NCBI GenBank assembly: GCA_900112325.1
Contig: FOLJ01000006.1
Location: 289,275 to 353,274, forward strand
Direction of reading: 5' to 3'
DNA: 64,000 nt
From: Micromonospora sediminimaris
GTDB lineage: Bacteria > Actinomycetota > Actinomycetes > Mycobacteriales > Micromonosporaceae
Part shown: positions 54,706-63,304 of the stretch, piece by piece
Numbering within the stretch: position 1 is the stretch's first letter
Layout of the letters: every line of letters starts with the position of its first letter
Made by a program: the position numbers and the translations under genes
Notes under the pieces: generated by a model
Seen by the model: only the letters and a program-made list of their open reading frames with translations
Told to the model about the DNA's origin: nothing
The model's database searches: none

Positions 54706-55489
54706 TCATCGTCTCCGTGCCAGCTCCCGCCGGCTGGTCGCGTTCCATCAGCAGCTCGTGCAGGTCGGCACTGACCTGGGCGACTTCGGTCAGGTGCGCG
54801 TTGCGGCCCAGGGTGCGAGGGCGGGGAATGGTCACCTCGACGACCTTGCGGACGCGGCCGGGGCGCGGGCTGAGCACCACCACCCGGTCGGCGAGCAGCA
54901 CCGCCTCGTCGATGGAGTGGGTGACGAAGACGACCGTCGCGCCGCTGCGCATGTGCACCCGCTGGAGTTCGCCGGCGAGTTCCTCGCGGGTGAGCGCGTC
55001 GAGCGCGGAGAAGGGTTCGTCCATCAGCATGACCCGGGGGTCGCCGATCAGAGACCGGCACAGCGAGACCCGCTGCTGCATGCCACCGGACAGTTCGTGC
55101 GGCAGCCGCTTCTCGAAGCCGGAGAGCCCGGCCACGTCGAGCAGGGCACGGGCCCGGTCACGGTGCGCGGCCCGCTTCCAGCCGAAGACCTCCACCGGCA
55201 GCAGGACGTTGTCCAGCACGGTGCGCCAGGGCAGCAGGGCCGGCCGCTGGAACAGCATGGCGATGTCCCGGCGCGGTCCGGTGACCGGCCTGCCGTCCAC
55301 GGTGACCTCGCCGGAGGTGACCGGGATCAGACCGGAGATCAGCCGCAGCAGGGTGGACTTGCCGCACCCGGAGCGGCCGAGCACAGCGACGAACTCACCC
55401 TCGGCGACGTCGAGGTTGATGCCCCGCAACGCCTCGACCCGACCGGCGCGGCCGTCGAAGGTGCGGGACACCTCGGAGATTCGGATCAT
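54680..55489 (-). CDS. ABC transporter ATP-binding protein, SsuB/TauB/ThiZ-like
   Basis: This encodes 269 residues. Walker A is GRSGCGKST, the Q-loop is LFQRPALLPWRTVLDN, the signature LSGGMQQR and Walker B VMLMDEPFSALD, with the switch His in VFVTHSIDEAVLLADR. This is the nitrate/sulfonate/taurine/pyrimidine-precursor importer subfamily. ATG 55489 is preferred for its GGGGAGG site; an upstream GTG would add 14 residues. The matching lipoprotein and permease are on the opposite strand, diverging from the same 267-base region. Confidence 0.93.
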   Translation of the reverse strand: MIRISEVSRTFDGRAGRVEALRGINLDVAEGEFVAVLGRSGCGKSTLLRLISGLIPVTSGEVTVDGRPVTGPRRDIAMLFQRPALLPWRTVLDNVLLPVEVFGWKRAAHRDRARALLDVAGLSGFEKRLPHELSGGMQQRVSLCRSLIGDPRVMLMDEPFSALDALTREELAGELQRVHMRSGATVVFVTHSIDEAVLLADRVVVLSPRPGRVRKVVEVTIPRPRTLGRNAHLTEVAQVSADLHELLMERDQPAGAGTETMSEPSEVTR

Positions 55490-55756
55490 CGCCGACGGGC
55501 CTCCCCTGAGTGGATAGTCAGGAACTGGCAAAGGCTATCGGCCCCGGTCCTGTATCGCACCGTCCGGGGTGGACATCACTTTGTATCCGTTCCGCAACCC
55601 GGTACGCCTGGCGTCGCAAAGGTGGGGTTCTCGTACGCTGTGCCCGCGAGAGTCCCCCTCGATACGCGGTGTCGGCTTCCATCCGGCTGCCGGTGCCGCC
55701 CCGACAACTCCCTTCCGGCGGCCCGACGCCCCGGTTGGAAAGGACAAGGTGCACTG

Positions 55757-56782
55757 ATGAGAAGGCTGACCCGTACGGTCGCCGCGGCCACGATGGCCAC
55801 CGCGCTCGCCCTGGTCTCCGCGTGCAGCAGCGGCTCGGATGACGCTGACGGCAACGACGTCGGCTCGTCCCTGGAGCAGGTGACCTACCTCACCTCGTTC
55901 GGCAACTTCGGGCGCGACGCCTACGCCTGGGTGGCCAAGGAGAAGGGCTACTTCAAGGACGCCGGCTTCGACGTCGAAATCAAGCCGGGGCAGGGCACCG
56001 GCGCCGTGATTCAGACGGTCGTCGGCGGTCAGGCGCACTTCGGCCCGATCGACCTGACCGGTGGGCTGCTTCAACTCGGCAACGGTGACGCGAAGGACTT
56101 CGTCGCGGTGGCCGCCATCCAGCAGCGCACCATGGCGGCCATCGCCACCGTCGACGACACGGGCATCACCACCCCGAAGGACCTGGAGGGCAAGACTCTC
56201 GCCGACACCCCCGGCTCGGTGGTCCGCAACCTCTTCCCGACGTACGCCCGCATGGCCGGCATCGACTACACCAAGGTGAAGTGGGTCAACGGCGAGGCGC
56301 AGACCCTGATGGGCACGCTGGCCTCCGGTTCCGTCGACGGCATCGGGCAGTTCGTGGTCGGCCAGCCGACCATCGAGGCGGTCACCAAGAAGAAGGCCGT
56401 CCTGCTGCCGTACAGCAACGTGATGCAGGACCTCTACGGCAACGTGCTGATCACCTCCAAGCAGTACGCCAGCGAGAAGCCGGAGCAGGTCAAGCGGTTC
56501 ACCGAGGCGCTGCTCAAGGGTCTGGAGTACGCCCTGGCGAACCCGCAGGAAGCGGCCGAGATCCTGGCCAAGAACGCCGAGGCGGTCGTGCCCGCCGCCG
56601 CTGCCGCCGAGCTGCAGTTGATGGCCGGCTACGTCCGCTCCAGCAACTCCGGCACCGCGCTGGGCACGCTGGACAGCGGCCGGGTCGCCAAGAGCATCGC
56701 GATCCTGCGTGGTGCCGGCGCCCTGAAGTCGGACCTCACCCCCGACCAGATCATCGACTTCAACCTGGCGCCGAAGGCCTGA
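55757..56782 (+). CDS. ABC transporter substrate-binding lipoprotein, SsuA/NMT1-like
   Basis: This encodes 341 residues. The lipoprotein signal peptide has the lipobox VSAC with Cys23. The mature part matches the NMT1/THI5-like and SsuA family: YAWVAKEKGYFKDAGFDVEI, QTVVGGQAHFGPIDLTGGLL and DLEGKTLADTPGSVVRNLF. Members bind sulfonates, taurine, nitrate, riboflavin or thiamine pyrimidine precursors. The site cannot be assigned by eye, and no TPP riboswitch precedes this gene. ATG 55757 is chosen for the signal peptide; the long open frame upstream is spurious. Confidence 0.9.
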   Translation: MRRLTRTVAAATMATALALVSACSSGSDDADGNDVGSSLEQVTYLTSFGNFGRDAYAWVAKEKGYFKDAGFDVEIKPGQGTGAVIQTVVGGQAHFGPIDLTGGLLQLGNGDAKDFVAVAAIQQRTMAAIATVDDTGITTPKDLEGKTLADTPGSVVRNLFPTYARMAGIDYTKVKWVNGEAQTLMGTLASGSVDGIGQFVVGQPTIEAVTKKKAVLLPYSNVMQDLYGNVLITSKQYASEKPEQVKRFTEALLKGLEYALANPQEAAEILAKNAEAVVPAAAAAELQLMAGYVRSSNSGTALGTLDSGRVAKSIAILRGAGALKSDLTPDQIIDFNLAPKA

Positions 56783-56798
56783 GCCAGTCGGTACCGCA

Positions 56799-56838
56799 CA
56801 GAGCACGCCGCACCGCATCGCCGGTGCGGCGTGCTCTG
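56799..56838 (+). terminator. Perfect hairpin between binding protein and permease genes
   Basis: Seventeen-base exact arms (56799-56815 and 56822-56838) have a six-base loop. Inside an ABC operon such a structure usually lowers permease expression relative to the abundant binding protein. Confidence 0.65.
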
Positions 56839-56879
56839 CTCCCCGCTCACCAGAACGCGCTGAACCGCAGGAGGATCCG

Positions 56880-57740
56880 ATGACCGACGTCCGTCCACGG
56901 CAGCCGGAGGCTACGCTCGCCCCCGAGCAGTCCCCGGCCGTACCGCGGGGCCGACGGTGGCGAGCGGGCGGCCTGCGCTCGGGTACGACGGCCACCCTGC
57001 TACCGGCCGCCGGGCTGCTGGTCGCGCTCGGTCTCTGGTGGCTGGTGGCCCGGCTGGAGCTGATCCATCCGGCCGCCCTGCCGCCCCCCGGTGACGTGCT
57101 CACGGCATTCTCCGACCGGCCGGCCCGGCTGCTGGAGCACACCGTCGCCACCACCGGTGAGATCCTGCTCGGCTTCGCACTCTCCGCGGTGGCCGGGGTG
57201 CTGATCGGCCTGGCGCTGGCGGCCTCCCGGACGGTCGAGCGGATGTTCACCCCGCTGCTGGTCGCGGTCAACGCCGTTCCGAAGATCACCCTGGGCCCGC
57301 TGCTGGTGGTGGCGCTCGGTTGGGGTCAGAAGCCGATCCTCACCATGGTCTTCCTGCTCTGCTTCTTCCCGATCGTGCTCTCCACCGCCACCGGGCTGAC
57401 CACCACGCCGGCCGAGCTGGCCGAACTGGTGCGGTCCTGGAACGCCTCCCGTTGGCAGACGTTCCGTAAGGTCCGCTTTCCGGCCGCGCTCCCGCAGATC
57501 TTCGTGGGGCTGAAGGTCGCCATGCCGCTGGCCGCGATCGGTGCGGTGATCGGTGAGTTCCAGGCCGGTGAGGGTGGCCTCGGCTACGTGATCCAGCAGT
57601 ACGCCGGCATCGGCGACACCGCCACCGCGTGGGCCGCGATCATCCTCGTCGCCCTGGTCAGCATCCTGCTCTACGCCGCGCTGGTCCTCGTCGAGCGGCG
57701 CAGCCTGCCCTGGCTGCGGGAAACCACCTCCACCCGCTGA
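56880..57740 (+). CDS. ABC transporter permease, SsuC/TauC/ThiX-like
   Basis: This encodes 286 residues. A 35-residue cytoplasmic lead precedes about six membrane segments. The EAA loop, which contacts the ATPase, is AELAELVRSWNASRWQTFRK followed by VRFPAALPQIFVGLKVAMP. It begins 97 bases after the binding-protein gene, across the hairpin, with an AGGAGG site. It is the membrane partner of the divergently encoded ATPase. Confidence 0.93.
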   Translation: MTDVRPRQPEATLAPEQSPAVPRGRRWRAGGLRSGTTATLLPAAGLLVALGLWWLVARLELIHPAALPPPGDVLTAFSDRPARLLEHTVATTGEILLGFALSAVAGVLIGLALAASRTVERMFTPLLVAVNAVPKITLGPLLVVALGWGQKPILTMVFLLCFFPIVLSTATGLTTTPAELAELVRSWNASRWQTFRKVRFPAALPQIFVGLKVAMPLAAIGAVIGEFQAGEGGLGYVIQQYAGIGDTATAWAAIILVALVSILLYAALVLVERRSLPWLRETTSTR

Positions 57741-57766
57741 GGCGCCGTCGGGTGCCCTGCGGCGGT

Positions 57767-58948
57767 TCAGCTGGCCAGACGCCAGCGGCCGTTGCGGGCG
57801 ATCAGGGTCGTCAGCGCCTGCGGCATCAGCCCGGAGTGGTTGTCCGGCGTCATCCGGATCGGACCGGACAGGCCGTCCATCTGGGACGTCTCCAGCACGT
57901 CGCGGAGGCGGTCCCGGTCGACCTCGCCGACGGGTCCGCCGGCCCGCAGCTCCGCGTCGGCGATCAGCTGGATCGCGTCCGCGGCGAACGAGGCGGAGCC
58001 GTGGTAGCCGCCGTACCTGGCGGTGTAGTCCTGGAACCACTGACGGCGCGCGGCCTTCGCGGGGGTGGTCGCGATGACGTCGTCGATCACCATCGTCTGG
58101 GTGAAGACCAGGGTGGCCCGTTCCGCCGACCTGGCGGCCGAGCCGAGGAAGAGGTCGCCCGCGGCGGAGGCGTCCAGGAACAGGGAGCCGGTGTAGTCGG
58201 CCCGCTTGACCGCGCTGGAGGCGAGCATCGCCTGCTCCGGAGGGGTCCAGATGATCACGGCGTCGGGGTCTGCGGCGACCAACCTGCCGGCCTGCCCGTC
58301 CAACTCCGTGTCGGTGCCGCGGGCGGACGCCTCGGTCAGCACCTGGATGCCGACCTTGCCGAACTCGCGGCGCAGGGCCGTTGCGCCCTCCTGGCCGTAG
58401 GCGTCGTCGCTGCGAAGGAGGCCGACCGTGTCGATGTTGCGGCGGCGCAGCTCGACGGTGAGCGCCGCAGCGTTGTCGGCGGCGTTGGGGGCCAGTTTGA
58501 ACATGTAGCGGCGTTCCGCGACCGGGTTCACCACGGCGCCGGCCGCCGCGAGCGCGATGGTCGGGATCCGGTTCTCATTGACCGTACGCACCGCACCGAC
58601 CGCGCATTCGTTGCAGCCACCCATGACGATGGCGGTGACCCGCTTGTCGTTGCTGAAGTCGACGATGTTCCGCAGTGACTCACTGGCGTCGGAACGGTTG
58701 TCCTTCAACAATAGTTCGACCTTACGGCCGTTGAGTGCCCCCGAGGCGTTCAACTGATCCCGCTTCAGTTCCAGGGCCTGCCGGTACGCCTTGCCGACCC
58801 CGGCCGCGGCACCGGAGAGCTCCAGGTCGGCGGCGATCACAATCGGGCTTGTGTCCTGCTCCTCCCCGCCGAACTGACAGCCGCCGAGGGTGGTGGCGAG
58901 CAGGGTCGACACGAGCGCCGTGGCGGTCGCGGAGCGGAAGGGGGTCAA
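57767..58948 (-). CDS. Branched-chain amino-acid-type binding lipoprotein (orphan)
   Basis: This encodes 393 residues from a TTG start with an AGGAGG site six bases upstream. The lipobox is LGGC with Cys24. The mature protein follows the Leu/Ile/Val-binding (type I periplasmic) fold: DLELSGAAAGVGKAYRQALE, AIVMGGCNECAVGAVRTVNE and RSDDAYGQEGATALRREFGK. No LivHMGF-type transporter genes are adjacent. It is divergent from the conservon sensor kinase, so it could supply a ligand signal rather than serve import; this is inference from position. It converges on the permease gene with a 26-base gap. Confidence 0.88.
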   Translation of the reverse strand: MTPFRSATATALVSTLLATTLGGCQFGGEEQDTSPIVIAADLELSGAAAGVGKAYRQALELKRDQLNASGALNGRKVELLLKDNRSDASESLRNIVDFSNDKRVTAIVMGGCNECAVGAVRTVNENRIPTIALAAAGAVVNPVAERRYMFKLAPNAADNAAALTVELRRRNIDTVGLLRSDDAYGQEGATALRREFGKVGIQVLTEASARGTDTELDGQAGRLVAADPDAVIIWTPPEQAMLASSAVKRADYTGSLFLDASAAGDLFLGSAARSAERATLVFTQTMVIDDVIATTPAKAARRQWFQDYTARYGGYHGSASFAADAIQLIADAELRAGGPVGEVDRDRLRDVLETSQMDGLSGPIRMTPDNHSGLMPQALTTLIARNGRWRLAS

Positions 58949-59395
58949 CTCGGTCCTCCTGATGCGGCACGGGCGGGGGGCCCGGTCACCGGCGGCGCAT
59001 CCGTCCTCTGTGGATAATGAGACGGCTCTGCCGTACCGTGTGCGCGAAGCCTGCAAAACCTTGCCAATGCCGGGCGCTGTGGTCAAGCGGGCCAGCGAAG
59101 ACGTTTCGGGACGCCGATCCCACATACTGGCGTAACCAAATGTTTTCAAATGCTCACTGTGGCGAGTCGTATGGCCACTCTGGAGTTACATGCCCTGTTC
59201 AGGGGCGCTGTGGAAATGTAGGTATTAGTTGACCGCATCACGGGTTGCGTGCCGTCCGACCGTTTCCTGCCCTCCTGCGGCTTCCCAAACACGATCTCGT
59301 CTGATGAAATCGCGGCCGTGCCGCGCGTGGCGCCGGCCGTCGCTCCGCGTACGGGTCGGCGGTCCTGGCGGGAAGAAATCGACGGAGGCGATGTC
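58949..59395. other. Divergent intergenic region before the conservon
   Basis: This 447-base gap is less GC-rich than its surroundings. It contains a direct repeat CAAATG-TTTT-CAAATG (59137-59152) and a short palindrome CCCTG-TT-CAGGG (59192-59203). These may be regulator sites for the lipoprotein or the conservon; no clear -35/-10 pair was found. Confidence 0.4.
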
Positions 59396-62300
59396 GTGAG
59401 CACCGGACCGACGACCCTGCCCGCCCGTGGTGACGCCGCGCAGAAGGACGGCGGTTGGCTGCCCCGGCTGCGCGACGCGCGGATCCGGTCCAAGCTGGCG
59501 CTGATTCTGGTCGTTCCCGTGGCGGCGGTCATCGCGCTGGCCACGGTCCGCCTGGTCTCCGTCGGTGAGGGCGCCTACGACGCGAGTCAGTCCCGCGCAC
59601 TCACGGCGTTGTCCATCGATGTCTCCGCGCTGACGAACGACCTGCACGCCGAACGGATGGCGGCGGCGGCCTACCTCGCCGCACCGCAACAGCGGGCCGA
59701 CGCGTACAACCTGCGGGTTCGCGAGACCCAGCAGCGGATCGACGAGTACCGCGCGGAGCGGGACCGGGTCGGCGACGCGCCGGCGGCGGTCCGTGACCGG
59801 CTCGCGGCCATCGACGCGCACCTGGACACCCTCGACGGAACCCGGCAGGAGGTGCTCGCCCGGGAGCAGATGGAGGTCGCCGAGGCGGTGCTGCGCTACG
59901 GCGTGGTCCTCAACGACCTGGTCGCCTACGGCGACGGGCTGGCCCAGTTGCCCGGCGACGAGGAGCTCGGTGACAGCCGCCGAGCGGTCGCCGCCTTCGC
60001 CCGGGCGAAGGCGGCCGTCGCCGAGGAGGAGGCGGTCACCTTCACGGCACTGAGTGGCGGCCGGCTGGACAACGAGCAGTTCTCCGCCTTCGTGGCCACC
60101 CTCACCGGGCAGCAGGAGGCGCTTGTCGCCTTCTCGCTCGCGGCCGACCCGGTGCAGCGTGCCTTGGTCGAGAGCACCGTTTCCGGTGACGCGGTGGTGC
60201 TGGCCGACCGGATCGCCACCGACATCAGCCGGTCGGTCAACCAGCGTGCGCCGTTCACCGCACAGGAAGCCACGGCGGCGATCGGCGCGGTGAACGAGCT
60301 GATGCGGTGGGCCGAGATCGAGCTGCAGAGCCGCCTGCTCGCCCAGGCCGAACAGGCCCGCTCCGACGTCATCCGGCAGGCCGTCGTCGAGACCACGCTG
60401 GTGCTGCTCACGCTGATCATCGCGGTGACCCTGGCCGTGGTGCTGGCCCGCTCGCTGAACCACTCCCTGCGCCGGCTGCGGGAGGGCGCGCTCTCCGTGG
60501 CGAACCACGACCTGCCGGAGGCGGTGCGTCGGCTACAGGGGATGGGCAACGTCAGCGACGGCAGCGTCGACGAGATCGTCCGCGAGGTACGCGACCCGAT
60601 CCAGCTCAGCAACCGCGACGAGGTGGGCCAGGTCGCCTCGGCCTTCAACGTCGTCCACCGGGAGGCGGTCCGGGTCGCGGCCGAACAGGCGGCCCTGCGG
60701 ACCAGCGTCTCGGCGATGTTCCTGAACCTGGCCCGACGCAGTCAGACCCTGGTCGACCGCATGATCGGCGAACTGGACGCGATCGAGCGCGGCGAGGAGG
60801 ATCCGAAGCGGCTCGCGCAGCTCTTCGAGCTCGACCACCTCGCCACCCGAATGCGCCGCAACGACGAGAACCTGCTCGTGCTGGCCGGTGCGGATTCGGC
60901 CGTACCGCGCCGCGACGACGCCCTGCTGGTGGACGTGCTGCGGGCCGCGCAGTCCGAGGTGGAGCTTTACAACCGGATCGAGTTCGGCACGGTCGACACC
61001 GACGTGTCCGTGGCGGCCCACGCGGTCAACGACGTGGTGCGGCTGGTAGCCGAACTGCTCGACAACGCCACCCGTTTCTCGCCGCCCAACACCACAGTGG
61101 TGGCCGACGGGCGGCGGATCCGGGACTACGTGCTCATCCAGATCGAGGACCGGGGCCTCGGCCTCTCCGACGAGCAGCTGGACTCACTCAACCGGCGGCT
61201 GGCCGCACCATCCGCCGTCGACGTGGCGGCGTTCCGCCTGATGGGTCTGGCGGTGGTCAGCCGGCTGGCGGCCCGCTACGGCATCCGGGTCGAGCTGCGG
61301 CGTAACGTCGAGGGCGGCACTGTCGCGCAGGTCACCCTGCCGGCCGCCACCGTGGTGCTGCCCAGCCTGCGCGGTCGCGACCAGGCGATCACCCGACCCC
61401 GGCAGCCGCTCGCGGTCGAGCAGACGCCGCTGGCGTCGGTCGGTCTTGGCGAGGGGGCCGGGGTCACCGGCCGCGGCAACACCGCCACCCTGGTCGACCG
61501 GTGGCACAACGGGACTTCCTCCGCCCCGCACTGGCCGGCGACGGAGGCGGCGCCCGCCGACCCGCCACCGGCCCGCACGCCGCCGCCGGCCTTCAACGGA
61601 TTCAACGCGGGCACGCCGACGGTCGCGCAACCCACCCTCGATCCGCTGCCGAACCGGGGTGCCGGTGACCCGGGTCAGTCCGCGGGGCCCGGCCTGCCGG
61701 TGGGGCCGGTCGCGGGTGCGGGGGTCGCCGCGCCCACCAATTTCGCCCCGGCCGCCGGTCAGAAGCCCGGTGGCGGAGATTTCGACGGCTCCGGATTCCG
61801 TGGACTGGGCGCCAGCCTGGCCGCCACCGCACCGCCCCCGACGCGTCCGATCACCGTGCCACCCGAGCAGTCTTCCGAGGCACCGATCTTCCGGGAGATG
61901 GAGGCGGTCTGGTTCCGGTCGCACGGCAACGACGTCACCACGATCTTCAGCCGGCCACAGTTCGACGAGCCGCCCCCGCAGGCGGCCGCCAGTCCACCGG
62001 CGGCTCCGGTCGAGCCGACCAGGGGACGGAGTCCGTTGCCAACGCGTACGCCGGGCGCGGCCGCCGCCGCGACACCCGCCCCGCCACCGTCGTACACTTC
62101 CTCGTCCGCCAGCACGGCTGGTCCGGCGCCGAGCGCGCCGCCGACCCCGCCCGCGCCGCCACCGCCGTCCGCGCCACCGCCGTCCACCGGGCCCGAAACC
62201 GGTCCCTCGGAGGACGACGCCTGGCGCACGGCGGCCGACGAGGGCTGGTCACGGGCCAGCCGGGCGGCCGAGCCCACCCCCGCCGGTACGACCCGGTCGG

Positions 62301-62491
62301 GGTTGCCCAAGCGGGTGCCCCAGGCACAGCTCGTGCCCGGTGGCATCGAGCCTCGCGGCGGGCGTGAGCACGGCCGCCGGACCCCCGACGAAGTACGCGG
62401 TCTGCTGTCGGCGTATCACCGTGGCGTCCAACGTGGTCGGACGGCCGGCGCCAGTCAGATCAGCACCTCGACCAAGGAGACGAGCCGATGA
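59396..62491 (+). CDS. Conservon sensor histidine kinase (CvnA-type) with nitrate-sensing domain
   Basis: This encodes 1031 residues. TM1 (about 33-55, LALILVVPVAAVIALATVRL) and TM2 (about 335-358, TLVLLTLIIAVTLAVVLARS) flank an extracellular helical NIT-type sensor domain. A HAMP segment and a kinase core follow, with NLARRSQTLVDRMIGELDAI, HLATRMRRNDENLLVLAG and ATPase motifs ELLDNATRFSPP and EDRGLGLSDEQL. The last 370 residues are proline-rich and disordered. This is the CvnA type of the four-gene conservon known from Streptomyces. GTG 59396 is chosen for the GGAGG site seven bases upstream. The stop overlaps the next gene by four bases. Confidence 0.93.
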   Translation: MSTGPTTLPARGDAAQKDGGWLPRLRDARIRSKLALILVVPVAAVIALATVRLVSVGEGAYDASQSRALTALSIDVSALTNDLHAERMAAAAYLAAPQQRADAYNLRVRETQQRIDEYRAERDRVGDAPAAVRDRLAAIDAHLDTLDGTRQEVLAREQMEVAEAVLRYGVVLNDLVAYGDGLAQLPGDEELGDSRRAVAAFARAKAAVAEEEAVTFTALSGGRLDNEQFSAFVATLTGQQEALVAFSLAADPVQRALVESTVSGDAVVLADRIATDISRSVNQRAPFTAQEATAAIGAVNELMRWAEIELQSRLLAQAEQARSDVIRQAVVETTLVLLTLIIAVTLAVVLARSLNHSLRRLREGALSVANHDLPEAVRRLQGMGNVSDGSVDEIVREVRDPIQLSNRDEVGQVASAFNVVHREAVRVAAEQAALRTSVSAMFLNLARRSQTLVDRMIGELDAIERGEEDPKRLAQLFELDHLATRMRRNDENLLVLAGADSAVPRRDDALLVDVLRAAQSEVELYNRIEFGTVDTDVSVAAHAVNDVVRLVAELLDNATRFSPPNTTVVADGRRIRDYVLIQIEDRGLGLSDEQLDSLNRRLAAPSAVDVAAFRLMGLAVVSRLAARYGIRVELRRNVEGGTVAQVTLPAATVVLPSLRGRDQAITRPRQPLAVEQTPLASVGLGEGAGVTGRGNTATLVDRWHNGTSSAPHWPATEAAPADPPPARTPPPAFNGFNAGTPTVAQPTLDPLPNRGAGDPGQSAGPGLPVGPVAGAGVAAPTNFAPAAGQKPGGGDFDGSGFRGLGASLAATAPPPTRPITVPPEQSSEAPIFREMEAVWFRSHGNDVTTIFSRPQFDEPPPQAAASPPAAPVEPTRGRSPLPTRTPGAAAAATPAPPPSYTSSSASTAGPAPSAPPTPPAPPPPSAPPPSTGPETGPSEDDAWRTAADEGWSRASRAAEPTPAGTTRSGLPKRVPQAQLVPGGIEPRGGREHGRRTPDEVRGLLSAYHRGVQRGRTAGASQISTSTKETSR

Positions 62492-62895
62492 ACAGGCCAG
62501 CGGCCATACAGGACATGGGTTGGCTGCTCAGCAACTTCGCCGACAGCGTGGCAGGCATCGCCCACGTGGTGGCGGTGTCCGCGGACGGGCTGTTGCTCGC
62601 CTCCTCCCGGGATCTGCCGGCGGACCGGGCGGATCAGCTCGCCGCGATCACCTCCGGCGTGGTGAGCCTGACCGAGGGTGCCGCACGAATGTTCAGCGCC
62701 GGCGGTGTGTTGCAGACAGTTATCGAGATGGACAGCGGCTACCTGTTCCTGATGTCCATCAGCGACGGATCGTCGATGGCGGTGCTCGCGGCGCGTAGCT
62801 GCGACGTCGGCCAGGTGGGCTACGAGATGGCGTTGCTTGTGGAACGGGTCGGTGCGGCGCTGGTACCGCTGCCCCGGGACGCGGTGCGGTCGTAA
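62488..62895 (+). CDS. Roadblock/LC7-domain protein (CvnB-type)
   Basis: This 135-residue roadblock domain is the dynein light chain/MglB fold, with DMGWLLSNFADSVAGIAHVV, VSADGLLLASSRDLPADRAD and GYEMALLVERVGAAL. In bacteria such proteins usually pair with a small GTPase, here the fourth gene, as a dimeric regulator or GTPase-activating partner. The ATG overlaps the kinase stop, so they are coupled. Confidence 0.93.
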   Translation: MNRPAAIQDMGWLLSNFADSVAGIAHVVAVSADGLLLASSRDLPADRADQLAAITSGVVSLTEGAARMFSAGGVLQTVIEMDSGYLFLMSISDGSSMAVLAARSCDVGQVGYEMALLVERVGAALVPLPRDAVRS

Positions 62896-62941
62896 CGGGT
62901 GCGCCGGACCGGCGGGCGGAAGGCAGAGGAGGTGATCGCGG

Positions 62942-63304
62942 ATGGAACGGCAGCGTGACCCACGGGGTGCGCTGGTTCGGCCGTACGCGGTCACCCGGGG
63001 CCGGACCGAGCCGTTGCAGGACATCGCGCTGGAAGCGGTGTTGGTGGCCAGTCCCACCCAGATCGCCGAATCACGTTTCGCCGGGCACGACAAGCATCGC
63101 ATCGCCATGGTCTGCGAGGGCCGGCCCGAGTCGCTTGCGGAAATCGCCGCGTACACCCGGCTACCGCTGGGTGTCGCCCGGGTGCTGGTCGCCGACATGG
63201 TGGCCGAGGGCCTGCTGACGCTACAGACGGCCGCTCCCGCCACAGGTTACGAGGAGCGGATGGAAATGCTGGGAAGGGTGCTGAGTGGACTTCGCGAGCT
63301 ATGA
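62942..63304 (+). CDS. DUF742 protein (CvnC-type)
   Basis: This 120-residue DUF742 protein has a predicted winged-helix. LVRPYAVTRGRTEP and the helix-turn-helix-like ESLAEIAAYTRLPLGVARVL are typical. Its biochemical role is unknown; in conservons it lies between the roadblock and GTPase genes. The ribosome-binding site is GAGGAGG. It overlaps the GTPase gene by 20 bases. Confidence 0.92.
   Translation: MERQRDPRGALVRPYAVTRGRTEPLQDIALEAVLVASPTQIAESRFAGHDKHRIAMVCEGRPESLAEIAAYTRLPLGVARVLVADMVAEGLLTLQTAAPATGYEERMEMLGRVLSGLREL

Noticed and set aside
55490..55756. A second TPP riboswitch before the NMT1-like binding protein, which would have made it a thiamine-precursor importer
   Set aside because: No CTGAGA or CCTGAT blocks are present on either strand, so the thiamine assignment is not supported.
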